A stretch of 33,471 nt of DNA, taken from contig NZ_BBRX01000044.1 of NCBI RefSeq assembly GCF_000829675.1, positions 1-33,471 of the forward strand. Direction: 5' to 3'. A model generated the notes under the pieces. It had not been told where the DNA came from and did no database searches. It saw nothing but the letters and a program-made list of their open reading frames with translations. A program made the translations under genes and the position numbers. Shown in pieces: positions 22,989-32,684 of this stretch. Each line of letters starts with the position of its first letter. Positions within the stretch are counted from its first letter, which is position 1. This DNA comes from Acinetobacter rudis (GTDB taxonomy: Bacteria; Pseudomonadota; Gammaproteobacteria; Pseudomonadales; Moraxellaceae).

Positions 22989-24329
22989 CTAGATCGGTAA
23001 AAACTGAGCCGCAATAAACAGATAAACCAACACTCCTGTTGCATCACAGATCGATGTTACCAAAGGAGCTGAAGCACTCGCAGGGTCTAAGCCCATACGA
23101 TTTAGTACAAAGGGTAAACTCATACCAATTAAGCAGCCAATGAGTACAATACCGAGCATACTTAATGCAAGGACCAATGACACCATTTCATCGCCACGGA
23201 AGTAACCAAGCAATGATACGGCGATCGCCATGGTCCCCCCTAAACACAGAGCGACTAACAATTCACGACCCAGTAAATAAAACCAGTCTCTAAACTGCAC
23301 ATCACCAGTCGCCAAAGCACGCACCATTAAGGTTGCAGATTGTGAACCTGCGTTACCACCACTGCCCACCAATAACGGTAAGAAAAACACCAACACGATA
23401 TGTGCTGCAATGATGTCCTCAAAGTGCGCAATGCCAATTCCAGACAATAAGCTACCGAAAACTAAAAACACCAACCAAAATACACGCTTACGATAAAGTA
23501 ACATGATCGGTGCAGATTTTAGACTGAATTTTGAGTCAGCATGGACCGCACCAGATTTTAAGAAATCTTCAGTCGCTTCTTCACTGGCAACATCCATTGC
23601 ATCATCGTAAGTTACAATCCCGACCATTTCACCATTTTCGGTAATAATTGGCAGTGCCAGTAAATCATATCGAGAAATATTTTTAACAACTTTCAGCTGA
23701 TCATCAGTGACTTTGGCAGAGATCACCTCTTTCGTCATGATATTTTCAATCACTTGATCTTCTTGCGCTAAAATTAATTCACGTAAAGATACGACACCAA
23801 TTAATTTACGCTCATCATCCACCACATAAGATAAATAGATCGTTTCAGTATCTGGCGCTTCAAGACGGATTGTTTTAAATGCTTCGGCAACGGTCATCTC
23901 AGGCTTAAGCGTGGAATACTCTGAGCTCATAATCGCCCCAGCAGTTCCCTCAACATAAGCTGCAAGTTGCCGGATATCTTCGCGCTCTGCCTGTGCTAAA
24001 GCCGGTAGCAAAGCATTTTGATGCTGTTCGTCTAAATGCTTATATAAATCGACGCGTTTGTCTGAAGGCATTTCACCAATAATTTCAGCTAAGGTAGCGC
24101 GAGGCAAAGCATTTGAAAAATCAATTTGTTGTTCTGCACTTAAATAAGAAAACACATAAGCACGCTCTGGCAGAGCCAGTAATAAAGTCAAACTATTCTT
24201 CATGGGCAATTGTGCGAGGACATCGGCCAAATCTGCCGCTTGAAAAGTTGCCACCGCTTCTAATGCACGTTGTATATGGCCATTTTGAATAGAGTCATTC
24301 AATAAAAATATAAAATTGTTATAGCGCAT
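22989..24329 (-). CDS. mgtE: Magnesium transporter MgtE
   Basis: A 446-residue Mg2+ channel/transporter of the inner membrane. An N-terminal superhelical MgtE_N domain (about 15-125) precedes two CBS domains (about 130-250, e.g. GVVSLRELILAQED and GIVTYDDAMDVASEEA), which sense cytosolic Mg2+, then five TM helices (about 280-446) containing the conserved LPLLVGSGGNAGSQSATLMV pore motif and GLDPASASAPLVTSICD. The ATG has a strong AAGGGGG site about 5 nt upstream. Length is normal. Monocistronic, convergent with htpX. Confidence 0.94.
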   Translation of the reverse strand: MRYNNFIFLLNDSIQNGHIQRALEAVATFQAADLADVLAQLPMKNSLTLLLALPERAYVFSYLSAEQQIDFSNALPRATLAEIIGEMPSDKRVDLYKHLDEQHQNALLPALAQAEREDIRQLAAYVEGTAGAIMSSEYSTLKPEMTVAEAFKTIRLEAPDTETIYLSYVVDDERKLIGVVSLRELILAQEDQVIENIMTKEVISAKVTDDQLKVVKNISRYDLLALPIITENGEMVGIVTYDDAMDVASEEATEDFLKSGAVHADSKFSLKSAPIMLLYRKRVFWLVFLVFGSLLSGIGIAHFEDIIAAHIVLVFFLPLLVGSGGNAGSQSATLMVRALATGDVQFRDWFYLLGRELLVALCLGGTMAIAVSLLGYFRGDEMVSLVLALSMLGIVLIGCLIGMSLPFVLNRMGLDPASASAPLVTSICDATGVLVYLFIAAQFLPI

Positions 24330-24558
24330 AACACCCCCTTATTGTTGACTCGATCGGGCTTGCAGAGAAGAGCAAAGCAAACACATCTTAAGGGCAATAC
24401 ACTGCTATGTTTGCTTGAACGGCTGAAGCACTTTATTTTTAAACGAATAAAGCCTATTCTCTCACGATATGATGTAATTTTTAAACAACTAAAAACATAC
24501 TAAACGTGATAGGACTGTAAATCATTCGCTAAATTAATATAATTCTCATCGTTTCAAC

Positions 24559-27500
24559 TCAATCTGTAAGTTTAGTTTTAAATAATGACCGAATGAGGAC
24601 ATACATAAAGGGAATAAAGATCAATACCAGTATCGTCCCAAAAATCACACCACCCAATACACTTACACCAATTTCTTGACGACTTGCAGAGCCTGCCCCT
24701 GTGGCAAATACCAGAGGAATTACACCAGCACCAAAGGCCAAAGATGTCATTAAAATTGGACGTAACCGCAGTTGAGCGCCCTCCCTCGCTGCTGCAATAA
24801 TGCTAGCACCTCTTTGCTGTGCAAGTGCCGCAAACTCAACAATTAAAATTGCATTTTTACATGACAATCCAATTGTCGTAAGCAAGGCAATTTGGAAATA
24901 TATGTCGTTAGGAAAACCAGCTAAATAAGTGAAAATAATATTTCCACCAATACCTAAAGGAATTGCCCCCATTACTGCTGTTGGAATACTCCAGCTTTCA
25001 TAGAGTGCAGCCAAACATAAGAAAATGAATCCGATTGAAACTAAGTATAACCAAATGGCTTGGCTACTCGATTTTTGTTCCTGATAAGATAAACCACTCC
25101 ATGCAACGTCAATACCTGGGGATTTTTGTGTCATGGCAATAATATCTTGCATGGCTTGCCCAGTACTAAAACCAGCAGTTGAAGTTGCCTCCATTTGTAC
25201 AGCACTATAGCCTTGAAAACGGTTCACTACATCTGGTCCACCGGTCCAATCGATCGTAGCAAAATTACTATAAGGGATCATTTGGTTACTTTCATTACGT
25301 ACGGACCAACGATATAAATCCTCGGGTTTACTACGATATTCAGCATCACCTTGCATAATGACACGTTTAATCTTGCCACGATCGATAAAGTCATTAATAT
25401 AGGTACCCGCCCATGCAGCGGACAAGGTACTGTTAATTGCAGTTTGGCTCAGATTATTTGCAACGACTAAATTCTGGTTAATATTAATATTCAGTTTTGA
25501 TTTATCAGGATTAGAGCGTTTATCAAACTTAGTGAATGATTGATAATTTTCAGCTTCGCGCTGTAATTGAGTAAATTGCTGGTCTAAAAATTGACGTCCC
25601 TGCCCATTGATATCTTGTAACCAAAACTCAAGCGCATCGGAATCACCTAAACCACTTACTGATGAAGGCAAACTTACAGTAATGCGGGCATTGGGATTAT
25701 TTTTAAAATAACGATCCGCACGATCTCGAATCTCTTGAGCAGATTGATCCTTGGCCTTACGTACTCCCCAAGGTTTTAACGCCACAAAACCTGTCCCCAG
25801 ATTTTGTCCTGTAGAACTAAAATTTCGTCCATAGCGGATCATTGCCAGTTCGACATTTTGTTTCTCTTGTTCTAAAAAATAACGACGAATTTCTTCACCC
25901 ACCTCAATTCCTTTACTGATCGGTGCTCCATCAATTAAGCGAAACTGTACGCTAATCATGCCTTGATCTTCACTTGGAATGAAACTGGTTGGTAACAGTC
26001 GATAAATCAAGGTAAAAACAGTCAATAAGGCCACTAAACTTAGCAGTATCACCCAGCGCCAACGAATCGTTCGATCGACCAACCGTATATAAACATGCTT
26101 CAATTTTTCAAGTTGATGGTTAAAGTAATTGGCCCACTTAGCAGGTTTATGATTTGGTTTTAAAATAATCGCACAAAGTGCTGGTGTTAATACCAATGCA
26201 GCAAGTAAAGACAACGCCATTGCAGCAACTAAGGTCACAGAAAACTGACGATAAATCACTCCTGTGGACCCTGTAAAAAATGCCATTGGAATAAATACTG
26301 CAGTCAACACCAAGGTAATCCCGACCAACGCACCGCCAAGATCCTGCATAGATTCAATTGAGGCCTGTTTAGCACTGATTTTCTTTTCATGCATAAGCCG
26401 TTCAACATTTTCCACCACGACAATCGCATCATCAACCAATAAACCAATCGCTAGCACCATGGCAAATAAGGTTAAGGTATTAATACTCATACCCAATAGA
26501 TAAAGTATGGCAAAGGTACCTAAAATCACTACAGGTACAGTGAGCGCTGGAATCAGTGTTGCACGCCAACTCTGTAAAAAGATAAACATGACCAAGATGA
26601 CTAAAATAATCGCTTCAAACAGTGTTTTTACGACTCCCTTAATCGACTCTTGAACAAAGGGAGTATTGTCTCTTGGATAAACTATTTTATAACCTGCAGG
26701 AAGCTTACTTGAGATCTTATCGATTTCAGTTTTAATCCGTGCAGAAGTTGCTAAAGCATTTGCCCCAGATGACAACGAAATTGCAAGACCCGCTGAAGGA
26801 TAACCGTTAATAGTGTTAAAGCTTTGATAGTTTTCAGCCCCTAACTCAACCCTTGCGACATCTTTTAAATAAACAATGCGACCATCTGGATTTGATTTGA
26901 CAATAATATTTTGAAAGTCTTGTGCTGTTTTGAGTTTAGATCCTGCTGTAACTTTGGCATTCAAATATTGATCAGCTGGCGTTGGTAAATCACCAATTCC
27001 CCCTGCTGCTACTTGAGTGTTTTGTGCCTCTACTGCTGCTCGAATATCGCTAGGAATCAAATTATATTGTTTTAGTGCATCCGCATTTAGCCAAATACGC
27101 ATAGCATATTGTGAACCAAACACATCGACTTCACCTACGCCCTCAATACGTGATAATTCTGTCTCTAAGTGCGTGCTTAAATAATCAGAGAGCTCAAGGT
27201 TACTCACTTGCCTACTTTCATCATATAAGCCCAATACCATGAAAGTATCACCTAAAGATTTATAGACATTTACACCTTGACGCTTTACATCATCAGGTAG
27301 GCGATTGATCGCACTATTGATACTATTTTGTACCTGAACTTGTGCTGTATCGGGATTAGTGCCTGTATCAAAACTAATACTGATCCGACTACGGCCAGAT
27401 GAATCACTACTCGAATTAAAATATAAAAGATGATCAATACCTTTGATCTGCTGTTCTAATACTTGAGTAACACTTTGCTCAACAGTTTCAGCATCAGCAC

Positions 27501-27654
27501 CAGTGTAGCTGGCTGAAACGGTAATACGAGGTGGGGCAATATCTGGGTAACGCTCAACCGATAGATTAAATAAAGCAAAAATACCTAAAGCGAGAACTAT
27601 AATTGCAAGCACACCAGCAAAAATAGGTCGATGAATAAAAAACTTTGAGAGCAT
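24559..27654 (-). CDS. RND efflux pump inner-membrane permease (AcrB/AdeB family), orphan
   Basis: A 1031-residue HAE1-family RND transporter that exports drugs or other hydrophobic compounds using the proton gradient. TM1 at 9-30 is followed by the periplasmic porter domain, TM2-TM6 (about 340-495), with the proton-relay pair D408-D409 in LAIGLLVDDAIVVVENV, the MAFFTGSTGVIYRQF segment, a second porter domain (about 560-865), and TM8-12 ending IPFMYVLIRSLFKTKL. It is close to AcrB length. It does not read as AdeB or AdeG from memory. No membrane-fusion-protein or outer-membrane-factor gene is adjacent: the 230 bp downstream and 314 bp upstream are non-coding, so it must borrow partners or have lost them. 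Confidence 0.9.
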   Translation of the reverse strand: MLSKFFIHRPIFAGVLAIIVLALGIFALFNLSVERYPDIAPPRITVSASYTGADAETVEQSVTQVLEQQIKGIDHLLYFNSSSDSSGRSRISISFDTGTNPDTAQVQVQNSINSAINRLPDDVKRQGVNVYKSLGDTFMVLGLYDESRQVSNLELSDYLSTHLETELSRIEGVGEVDVFGSQYAMRIWLNADALKQYNLIPSDIRAAVEAQNTQVAAGGIGDLPTPADQYLNAKVTAGSKLKTAQDFQNIIVKSNPDGRIVYLKDVARVELGAENYQSFNTINGYPSAGLAISLSSGANALATSARIKTEIDKISSKLPAGYKIVYPRDNTPFVQESIKGVVKTLFEAIILVILVMFIFLQSWRATLIPALTVPVVILGTFAILYLLGMSINTLTLFAMVLAIGLLVDDAIVVVENVERLMHEKKISAKQASIESMQDLGGALVGITLVLTAVFIPMAFFTGSTGVIYRQFSVTLVAAMALSLLAALVLTPALCAIILKPNHKPAKWANYFNHQLEKLKHVYIRLVDRTIRWRWVILLSLVALLTVFTLIYRLLPTSFIPSEDQGMISVQFRLIDGAPISKGIEVGEEIRRYFLEQEKQNVELAMIRYGRNFSSTGQNLGTGFVALKPWGVRKAKDQSAQEIRDRADRYFKNNPNARITVSLPSSVSGLGDSDALEFWLQDINGQGRQFLDQQFTQLQREAENYQSFTKFDKRSNPDKSKLNININQNLVVANNLSQTAINSTLSAAWAGTYINDFIDRGKIKRVIMQGDAEYRSKPEDLYRWSVRNESNQMIPYSNFATIDWTGGPDVVNRFQGYSAVQMEATSTAGFSTGQAMQDIIAMTQKSPGIDVAWSGLSYQEQKSSSQAIWLYLVSIGFIFLCLAALYESWSIPTAVMGAIPLGIGGNIIFTYLAGFPNDIYFQIALLTTIGLSCKNAILIVEFAALAQQRGASIIAAAREGAQLRLRPILMTSLAFGAGVIPLVFATGAGSASRQEIGVSVLGGVIFGTILVLIFIPFMYVLIRSLFKTKLTD

Positions 27655-27968
27655 TTGAAATTCTTTAAATTAAATTGTTATGAAGGATAAATCGATAAAC
27701 CATCTTAACAAGATTACTTTATGATGCCGTTAAATATGTGGAGAAGTTCGGTTTTTTTTGTATAAGAGCTGCTATCTGTACATAGTAACTACATCATTTT
27801 CATCAAAAGAAATCTTCAGAATTGCATAAGATTGAAAATTTGAAATCATGATGTGTTTTTAAGGGACAAAAACCATTCAACCGAATAAGATTGAACAGTC
27901 ATCTTCAAGACACCTTTGTAAAACATAATGCTATTATTTAGTCATTAAAAAATTAGCGAATAAAGAAA
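27655..27968. other. Divergent promoter region of RND permease and glycerophosphodiesterase
   Basis: 314 bp of AT-rich non-coding DNA between divergent genes. I see no strong promoter hexamer pair, no operator palindrome and no regulator gene. Nothing resembles a missing periplasmic adaptor gene or its remnant. Confidence 0.4.
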
Positions 27969-29147
27969 ATGTTAAAAAAAACTCTATTGATCGCAGGTAT
28001 CGTCACCATGATTGGATGTAACGAACAAGATAACAATACACAGCAACCAGATACGACAATTATTATTGCGCATCGCGGTGCAAGTGCTTTACGCCCTGAG
28101 CACACCTTAGCAGCCTATCAAAAAGCAATAGATGATGGTGCTGATTTCATAGAGCCCGATTTAGTTTCAACGAAAGATGGAGTATTGGTTGCTCGACATG
28201 AAAATGAAATTGGTTCAACCACCAATGTCTCAACATTGCCACAATTTGCACAGCGTCAAACCACGAAGGTCATTGATGCTGTAAATATTACTGGTTGGTT
28301 TACAGAAGATTTTAGTTTTGCAGAATTAAATCAACTTAAAGCCAGAGAGCGCATTCCAGATATTCGACCAAATAATGTCAAATATAATGATCAGGAAAGC
28401 ATCCCCAGCTTAGAACAAATTATTGAATTAGCTGAAAAAAATTATAAAAAAACAGGAAAAGTTATTGGCCTCTACATTGAAACCAAACATCCGAGTTATT
28501 TCCAACAGCTCAACTTAAATCTAGAAGATCCATTACTTAAAACGCTTGCTAAATATCAGTACACACGCGAGATCGCACCGATTTATCTACAATCCTTTGA
28601 AGTCAACAATCTTAAATATATGAGAGATCAATTAAAACGACATCAATCGATTAAAAATGCATTCATCATACAACTTTATGCTGAAAAAAATAGTCAGCCT
28701 ATGGATCATCAACTCTCAGGCGATAAAACGACTTATGCGGACATGGCCAGCAAAATTGGCCTAAAAAATGTGGCACGCTATGCAGATGGTGTGGGACCGA
28801 GTAAAGACTATATTGTCGAATATAAACCTAATGCGACAACTACCAATTTTGTATACAACGCCCATCTGGCAGGTCTCAAAGTACACCCCTACACTTTTCG
28901 TCCAGAGAACAACTTCTTAGCTAAACAATTTCAATGTCGTGGTGATTTTAAACAGCGCTGCGAAACAGGTTTAAAACAAGAACTGAACGTATTCTTTAAA
29001 GCTGGGGTTGACGGTGTATTTATTGATGATCCTGCCATTGGCCGTGAAGCACTTAGCGAATATCAACAAACTAAACCCACTGCAAAACAAACAACCAGCT
29101 CCGAAAATATAAACAATATCGAAGTTGCATCACAACCTAGTGAGTAA
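27969..29147 (+). CDS. glpQ: Glycerophosphodiester phosphodiesterase, lipoprotein (GlpQ-like)
   Basis: A 392-residue enzyme hydrolysing deacylated phospholipid headgroup diesters to glycerol-3-phosphate. The N-terminus MLKKTLLIAGIVTMIGC is a lipoprotein signal with C17 as lipidation site, so it is probably anchored to a membrane on the periplasmic side. The GDPD TIM barrel starts at IIAHRGASALRPEHTLAAYQ (about 32-52: catalytic His, Arg), GADFIEPDLVSTKDGVLVARHE (Glu, Asp, second His) and ends VDGVFIDDPAIG. E. coli GlpQ is about 358 residues and not a lipoprotein; the extra length here is the anchor and a C-terminal Thr/Ser/Gln-rich tail. No glpT transporter is adjacent. Confidence 0.88.
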   Translation: MLKKTLLIAGIVTMIGCNEQDNNTQQPDTTIIIAHRGASALRPEHTLAAYQKAIDDGADFIEPDLVSTKDGVLVARHENEIGSTTNVSTLPQFAQRQTTKVIDAVNITGWFTEDFSFAELNQLKARERIPDIRPNNVKYNDQESIPSLEQIIELAEKNYKKTGKVIGLYIETKHPSYFQQLNLNLEDPLLKTLAKYQYTREIAPIYLQSFEVNNLKYMRDQLKRHQSIKNAFIIQLYAEKNSQPMDHQLSGDKTTYADMASKIGLKNVARYADGVGPSKDYIVEYKPNATTTNFVYNAHLAGLKVHPYTFRPENNFLAKQFQCRGDFKQRCETGLKQELNVFFKAGVDGVFIDDPAIGREALSEYQQTKPTAKQTTSSENINNIEVASQPSE

Positions 29148-29157
29148 TCATAGATAA

Positions 29158-29192
29158 AAACATGTGCCTCATTTCGATGGGGTACATGTTTT
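29158..29192 (+). terminator. Strong terminator after glpQ
   Basis: AAACATGTGCCTCAT (29158-29172) and ATGGGGTACATGTTT (29177-29191) pair over 15 bp (two G-T pairs) around a stable TTCG tetraloop, ending in TTTT. Confidence 0.85.
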
Positions 29193-29301
29193 AGTGATTA
29201 TTCAATGTACATTTCTAGTGGCTTTACTGTAAATTAATGGCATTTTAAGTTTACTATGCTATCCCTAGCACCCATCTAGCCATGATATATTTTTGCACAC
29301 T

Positions 29302-29688
29302 ATGAATGAAGATCCGCTTTACAACAAAGGCTCTAGCCCTAAAAAAGGTTTGACACGTATTATCTACGCCACAGGCTACTCAATTTCTGGCTTTAAAGCT
29401 GCTTTTCAAAATGAAGCTGCTTTTAGACAAATCTTATGTTTGAACATTATCTTAATTCCAATCACATTTTTTTTAGATATCTCCGCTGTTGAACAAGCTG
29501 TCATGATTGGTGTCTGTTTGTTTGCAATTATCGTTGAACTTTTTAACTCTGCGATAGAAGCTGTCGTAGACCGAGTGTCTTTAGAACGTCATCAACTCTC
29601 AAAAAATGCCAAAGATATGGGGAGTGCAGCTCAATTCGTTGCAATGACCATTATTGCCTCGACTTGGTTAATTATTTTACTGCGCTAA
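29302..29688 (+). CDS. dgkA: Diacylglycerol kinase DgkA
   Basis: A 128-residue integral membrane enzyme that phosphorylates diacylglycerol to phosphatidic acid, recycling lipid from membrane-derived oligosaccharide synthesis. Seen: the amphipathic N-terminal helix with SGFKAAFQNEAAFRQ, three TM helices (about 38-56, 60-82 and 105-126), and the catalytic VELFNSAIEAVVDRVS motif. ATG at 29302 is chosen, giving close to the E. coli length of 122; the in-frame TTG at 29293 is an alternative, and neither has a good ribosome site. It follows a glycerophosphodiesterase, another lipid-turnover gene, but a strong terminator separates them. Confidence 0.92.
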   Translation: MNEDPLYNKGSSPKKGLTRIIYATGYSISGFKAAFQNEAAFRQILCLNIILIPITFFLDISAVEQAVMIGVCLFAIIVELFNSAIEAVVDRVSLERHQLSKNAKDMGSAAQFVAMTIIASTWLIILLR

Positions 29689-29718
29689 GCCAGTAAATCA
29701 CCCTCCATCCTGTCATGA

Positions 29719-30609
29719 CTATTTGAACTGGGAATCTGCTTGTTTGAGTAACCACGTTACAAATAGTCTAAGCTCTTCTCGCTCTGAAACATCAGGCTGA
29801 GTCACAATGTAATATGCAAATCTTGCAGGCCAAGGTTTATCCAACACTTGTACTAAACGTCCTGCAAGAATTTCTGTTTGCGCATATTCAATTGGCACCA
29901 AAGCTAAGCCTTGTCCTGCCTCGGCAGCACGGATCAACAAAAAATCATCTTCAAAACATGATCCTCGTAATACGCGTGGATCACGATCTACCCCATGCGC
30001 AGACAACCACAAAGACCAATCAGCACGGTCAATATCATGCAGTAGCGGGTAGTTCAGGCAGTCAGCTGGGGTGATTATTTTCTCGTGATCAAGCAAGTCT
30101 GGACTTGCCACAGGAACCAATACAGGGGCGATCAAAGGGATTGCCTCTAAATCAGGATAATGCCCTAGTCCATGCCTTATAGCGATATCTACGCGGTCAC
30201 GGCGTAAATCAACGATAGATGATGTTGCTTCTACACGAACTTCAATCTCAGGATACAGTTGATTAAAATGACCCAATCTTGGCACTAACCAAGAGGCGGC
30301 AAAAGTTGCCACTGTACTGATTGTGATAACTTTCTTTGCTTGCTCTTGCTGCAAATCTTGAATCGCTGATTCAATCTGTTGAAAAGCTTGGAGTAGAGTC
30401 GGATGTACTTTTGCACCAGCTTCAGTAAGACGTAAGCCTTGGCGCTCTCGTACAAACAATGCAAATCCCAGACGATCTTCAAGCAATCGAATTTGCTGAC
30501 TCACTGCCCCTGATGTGATATTTAGCGCTTCTGCTGTTGCTTTCATCGTGCCACGCTGCCCAACTTCTACAAATGTTCGTAATGCCAATAATGGAAGTGT
30601 GCTTGCCAT
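29719..30609 (-). CDS. LysR-family transcriptional regulator (GcvA-like)
   Basis: A 296-residue regulator. The N-terminal winged helix-turn-helix (about 6-65) includes TMKATAEALNITSGAVSQQIRLLEDRLGFALFVR. A linker helix follows, then the type-2 periplasmic-binding-like co-inducer domain (about 92-290) with VDLRRDRVDIAIRHGLG, typical of the GcvA/AmpR-like subgroup. It is transcribed divergently from a glutathione-S-transferase gene 125 bp away, the usual geometry for a LysR protein controlling its neighbour. The inducer is unknown. Confidence 0.92.
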   Translation of the reverse strand: MASTLPLLALRTFVEVGQRGTMKATAEALNITSGAVSQQIRLLEDRLGFALFVRERQGLRLTEAGAKVHPTLLQAFQQIESAIQDLQQEQAKKVITISTVATFAASWLVPRLGHFNQLYPEIEVRVEATSSIVDLRRDRVDIAIRHGLGHYPDLEAIPLIAPVLVPVASPDLLDHEKIITPADCLNYPLLHDIDRADWSLWLSAHGVDRDPRVLRGSCFEDDFLLIRAAEAGQGLALVPIEYAQTEILAGRLVQVLDKPWPARFAYYIVTQPDVSEREELRLFVTWLLKQADSQFK

Positions 30610-30734
30610 AGCATTTAGTTTTCCTAAAGTTAGAGTACAGAAATCATCGTTTTTAATTACATTATATTCAATGCATTATAAGAAATAATTCATGAAAAAT
30701 CTGATTTAGTTTAACTATATTGAAGGCATAGAGC

Positions 30735-31358
30735 ATGATTCATCTTTACACTGATAGTTCACCGAATGGTTTTAAAATTAGTATTGCGCTTGAAGAACTA
30801 AATTTAACCTACCAATTACATCATGTCCGTATTGATGCAGGTGAACACCAACGCCCTGAATTTCTCGCACTTAACCCACATGGACGTATTCCAGTATTGG
30901 TTGATGATGAAAATGGCATCATCTTATTTGAATCTGCTGCAATTTTATTGTACTTAGCCAATAAAACTCAGCGCTTAATTTCATCTGATCCTTTGCAATA
31001 TTGGAAGACAGTTCAATGGTTGATCTTTCACGCATCAAGTGTAGGACCTATTTTAGGACAACGTGTGCATTTTGAAATGTTTGAACAACCTCCATATGAA
31101 AGTGCCATCCAACGCTATCGTGCATTGACCGAATCTACCTTCCTCACCTTAGACCAGCAGTTACAACAATCACCATGGATTGCTGGTCAAGATTACTCTA
31201 TTGCAGATATTGCTCATTTTTCATGGCTACATATTGCTCAGATTATTGGTTTTGATTTTAGCCAATTTCCTCACTTATCGACTTGGTTTCAACGTGTAGC
31301 AGAACGTCCTGCTGTACAGCGTGGTATTTCAATCCCCCATCCTGCGACAGGTCCTTAA
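30735..31358 (+). CDS. Glutathione S-transferase family protein
   Basis: A 207-residue cytosolic two-domain GST. The N-terminal thioredoxin fold (1-80) contains YTDSSPNGFKISIALEEL, HGRIPVLVDD and the glutathione-binding FESAAILLYLA motif. The helical C-domain includes the N-capping segment WIAGQDYSIADIAHF. The active-site region carries Ser/Asn rather than Cys, resembling the nu/GstB-YghU type. Substrate unknown; conjugation or disulfide reduction is possible. Probably regulated by the divergent LysR gene. Confidence 0.9.
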   Translation: MIHLYTDSSPNGFKISIALEELNLTYQLHHVRIDAGEHQRPEFLALNPHGRIPVLVDDENGIILFESAAILLYLANKTQRLISSDPLQYWKTVQWLIFHASSVGPILGQRVHFEMFEQPPYESAIQRYRALTESTFLTLDQQLQQSPWIAGQDYSIADIAHFSWLHIAQIIGFDFSQFPHLSTWFQRVAERPAVQRGISIPHPATGP

Positions 31359-31451
31359 ATACTCCTTCATCTTTACACCATTGACCAATAACTGCTGTTT
31401 ATAGCAGCAGTCGTGATTTGTCTTAAAAATGATCTACTACAAGGAATCCAT

Positions 31452-32498
31452 GTGACTCTCTTCACCCATGATAACCATTCATCGATTTTACACGGCGCCG
31501 ATGCTCAAGCTTTTCAGCAACACCCAGGCTATACGCGTATGTTTGCAAAAGAAAAACTCACGCTTGGGATCTTCTTACCCTTACGCTTTTATCAGGATGA
31601 TCTGTCTGTTTTAAAAGGTCAAAGTCAATTGGTCAGTATGATTGACCAACTTGGATTTGCAGCAGCTTGGGTCCGAGATATTCCGCTTTATGATCCAAAT
31701 TTTGGTGATGCAGGTCAATTATTTGATCCTTTTACATATCTCAGTTATTTAGCTGCGAAAACCCAAAACATTGCTTTGGTTACAGGTAGTACTATTTTTA
31801 GTCTACGTCATCCAATTGATTTGGCAAAAGCGGCAACAACTATAGACCAATTATCTGGCGGGCGTTTAGTCATGGGTATTGCTTCTGGAGATCGTCCAAT
31901 TGAGTTTCCAGCCTATGGTCTTGACCATGCTCAGCGTGGCGAACGTTTTGCGCAAAGTGTGGCTTACTTTAGACAGCTTTTATCGAATGAAACCAACTCA
32001 ATTCACTCAGCTTTAGGCTCATTCAGTGCTGCCCAATTACTGCCTAAACCCACTACAGGCCGTATTCCGCTGTTAATCACAGGCTCATCCCGTCAATCTA
32101 TGCCTTGGTTAGGTCAAAATGCAGATGGCTGGCTAACCTTTCCAGAAAGCACACATGATCAAGTCGGTATTCAACGTCTTGCAGCAAAAATAGCCGCTTG
32201 GCGTGATAATATCCCTGAAAATGGGTTCAGACCACATGCAACCAATGAATGGATCGATTTAGTCGAAGATGAAAATTATCCACGCACTCCGATACAAGGT
32301 GGTTATGTACTACGTACTGGACGCAAGGGATTAATCGAATTACTATCGCAATGGCGTGATGTTGGCGTGAATCATGCTGCACTCGGCATACAATTTTCAA
32401 AAAGGCCAGCAACTGAGGTTATTCAAGAATTGGCTGAATATGTTCTCCCACACTTCCCAAGCTTAGCTGGTGCTGCGCCATTCGCACAAGATTGGTAG
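31452..32498 (+). CDS. Luciferase-like (LLM class) flavin oxidoreductase
   Basis: A 348-residue TIM-barrel flavin-dependent monooxygenase-like protein. GTG at 31452 is chosen because AAGGA (31441-31445) lies 6 nt upstream; the in-frame GTG at 31413 has none. Conserved strings include HPGYTRMFAKEKLTLGIFLP near the N-terminus, AAWVRDIPLYDPNFGDAGQ, the barrel strand NIALVTGSTIFSLRHP, and QLSGGRLVMGIASGDRPIEF, which place it in the TIGR03571/BA3436-type luciferase family. It needs reduced flavin; the substrate is unknown. It is 93 bp downstream of the GST, same direction, with a 7-bp hairpin (31391-31411) between, so the pair may share a transcript under the LysR regulator. Confidence 0.87.
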   Translation: MTLFTHDNHSSILHGADAQAFQQHPGYTRMFAKEKLTLGIFLPLRFYQDDLSVLKGQSQLVSMIDQLGFAAAWVRDIPLYDPNFGDAGQLFDPFTYLSYLAAKTQNIALVTGSTIFSLRHPIDLAKAATTIDQLSGGRLVMGIASGDRPIEFPAYGLDHAQRGERFAQSVAYFRQLLSNETNSIHSALGSFSAAQLLPKPTTGRIPLLITGSSRQSMPWLGQNADGWLTFPESTHDQVGIQRLAAKIAAWRDNIPENGFRPHATNEWIDLVEDENYPRTPIQGGYVLRTGRKGLIELLSQWRDVGVNHAALGIQFSKRPATEVIQELAEYVLPHFPSLAGAAPFAQDW

Positions 32499-32571
32499 TT
32501 GTTTAGCTGACTTCATAGCTAGTCTTTGCCAAGCAAATATACGAGATAACTTGTATATAATCCTTCATTCG

Positions 32572-32609
32572 ATCACAGGATTTAAAATTTTTAAACACCA
32601 TCCTGTGAT
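32572..32609. repeat. 10-bp inverted repeat upstream of acetyltransferase
   Basis: ATCACAGGAT (32572-32581) and ATCCTGTGAT (32600-32609), separated by 18 nt of A/T-rich DNA, 76 bp before the acetyltransferase start. No T-run follows. It could be a two-part operator or the 3' structure of the preceding transcript. Confidence 0.45.
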
Positions 32610-32684
32610 TAGCTTAATCAAAAAACCTGCTCATACTCTAGGTATTTAATACATTTATCATAAGGATTGTTTAGGAACACCATA

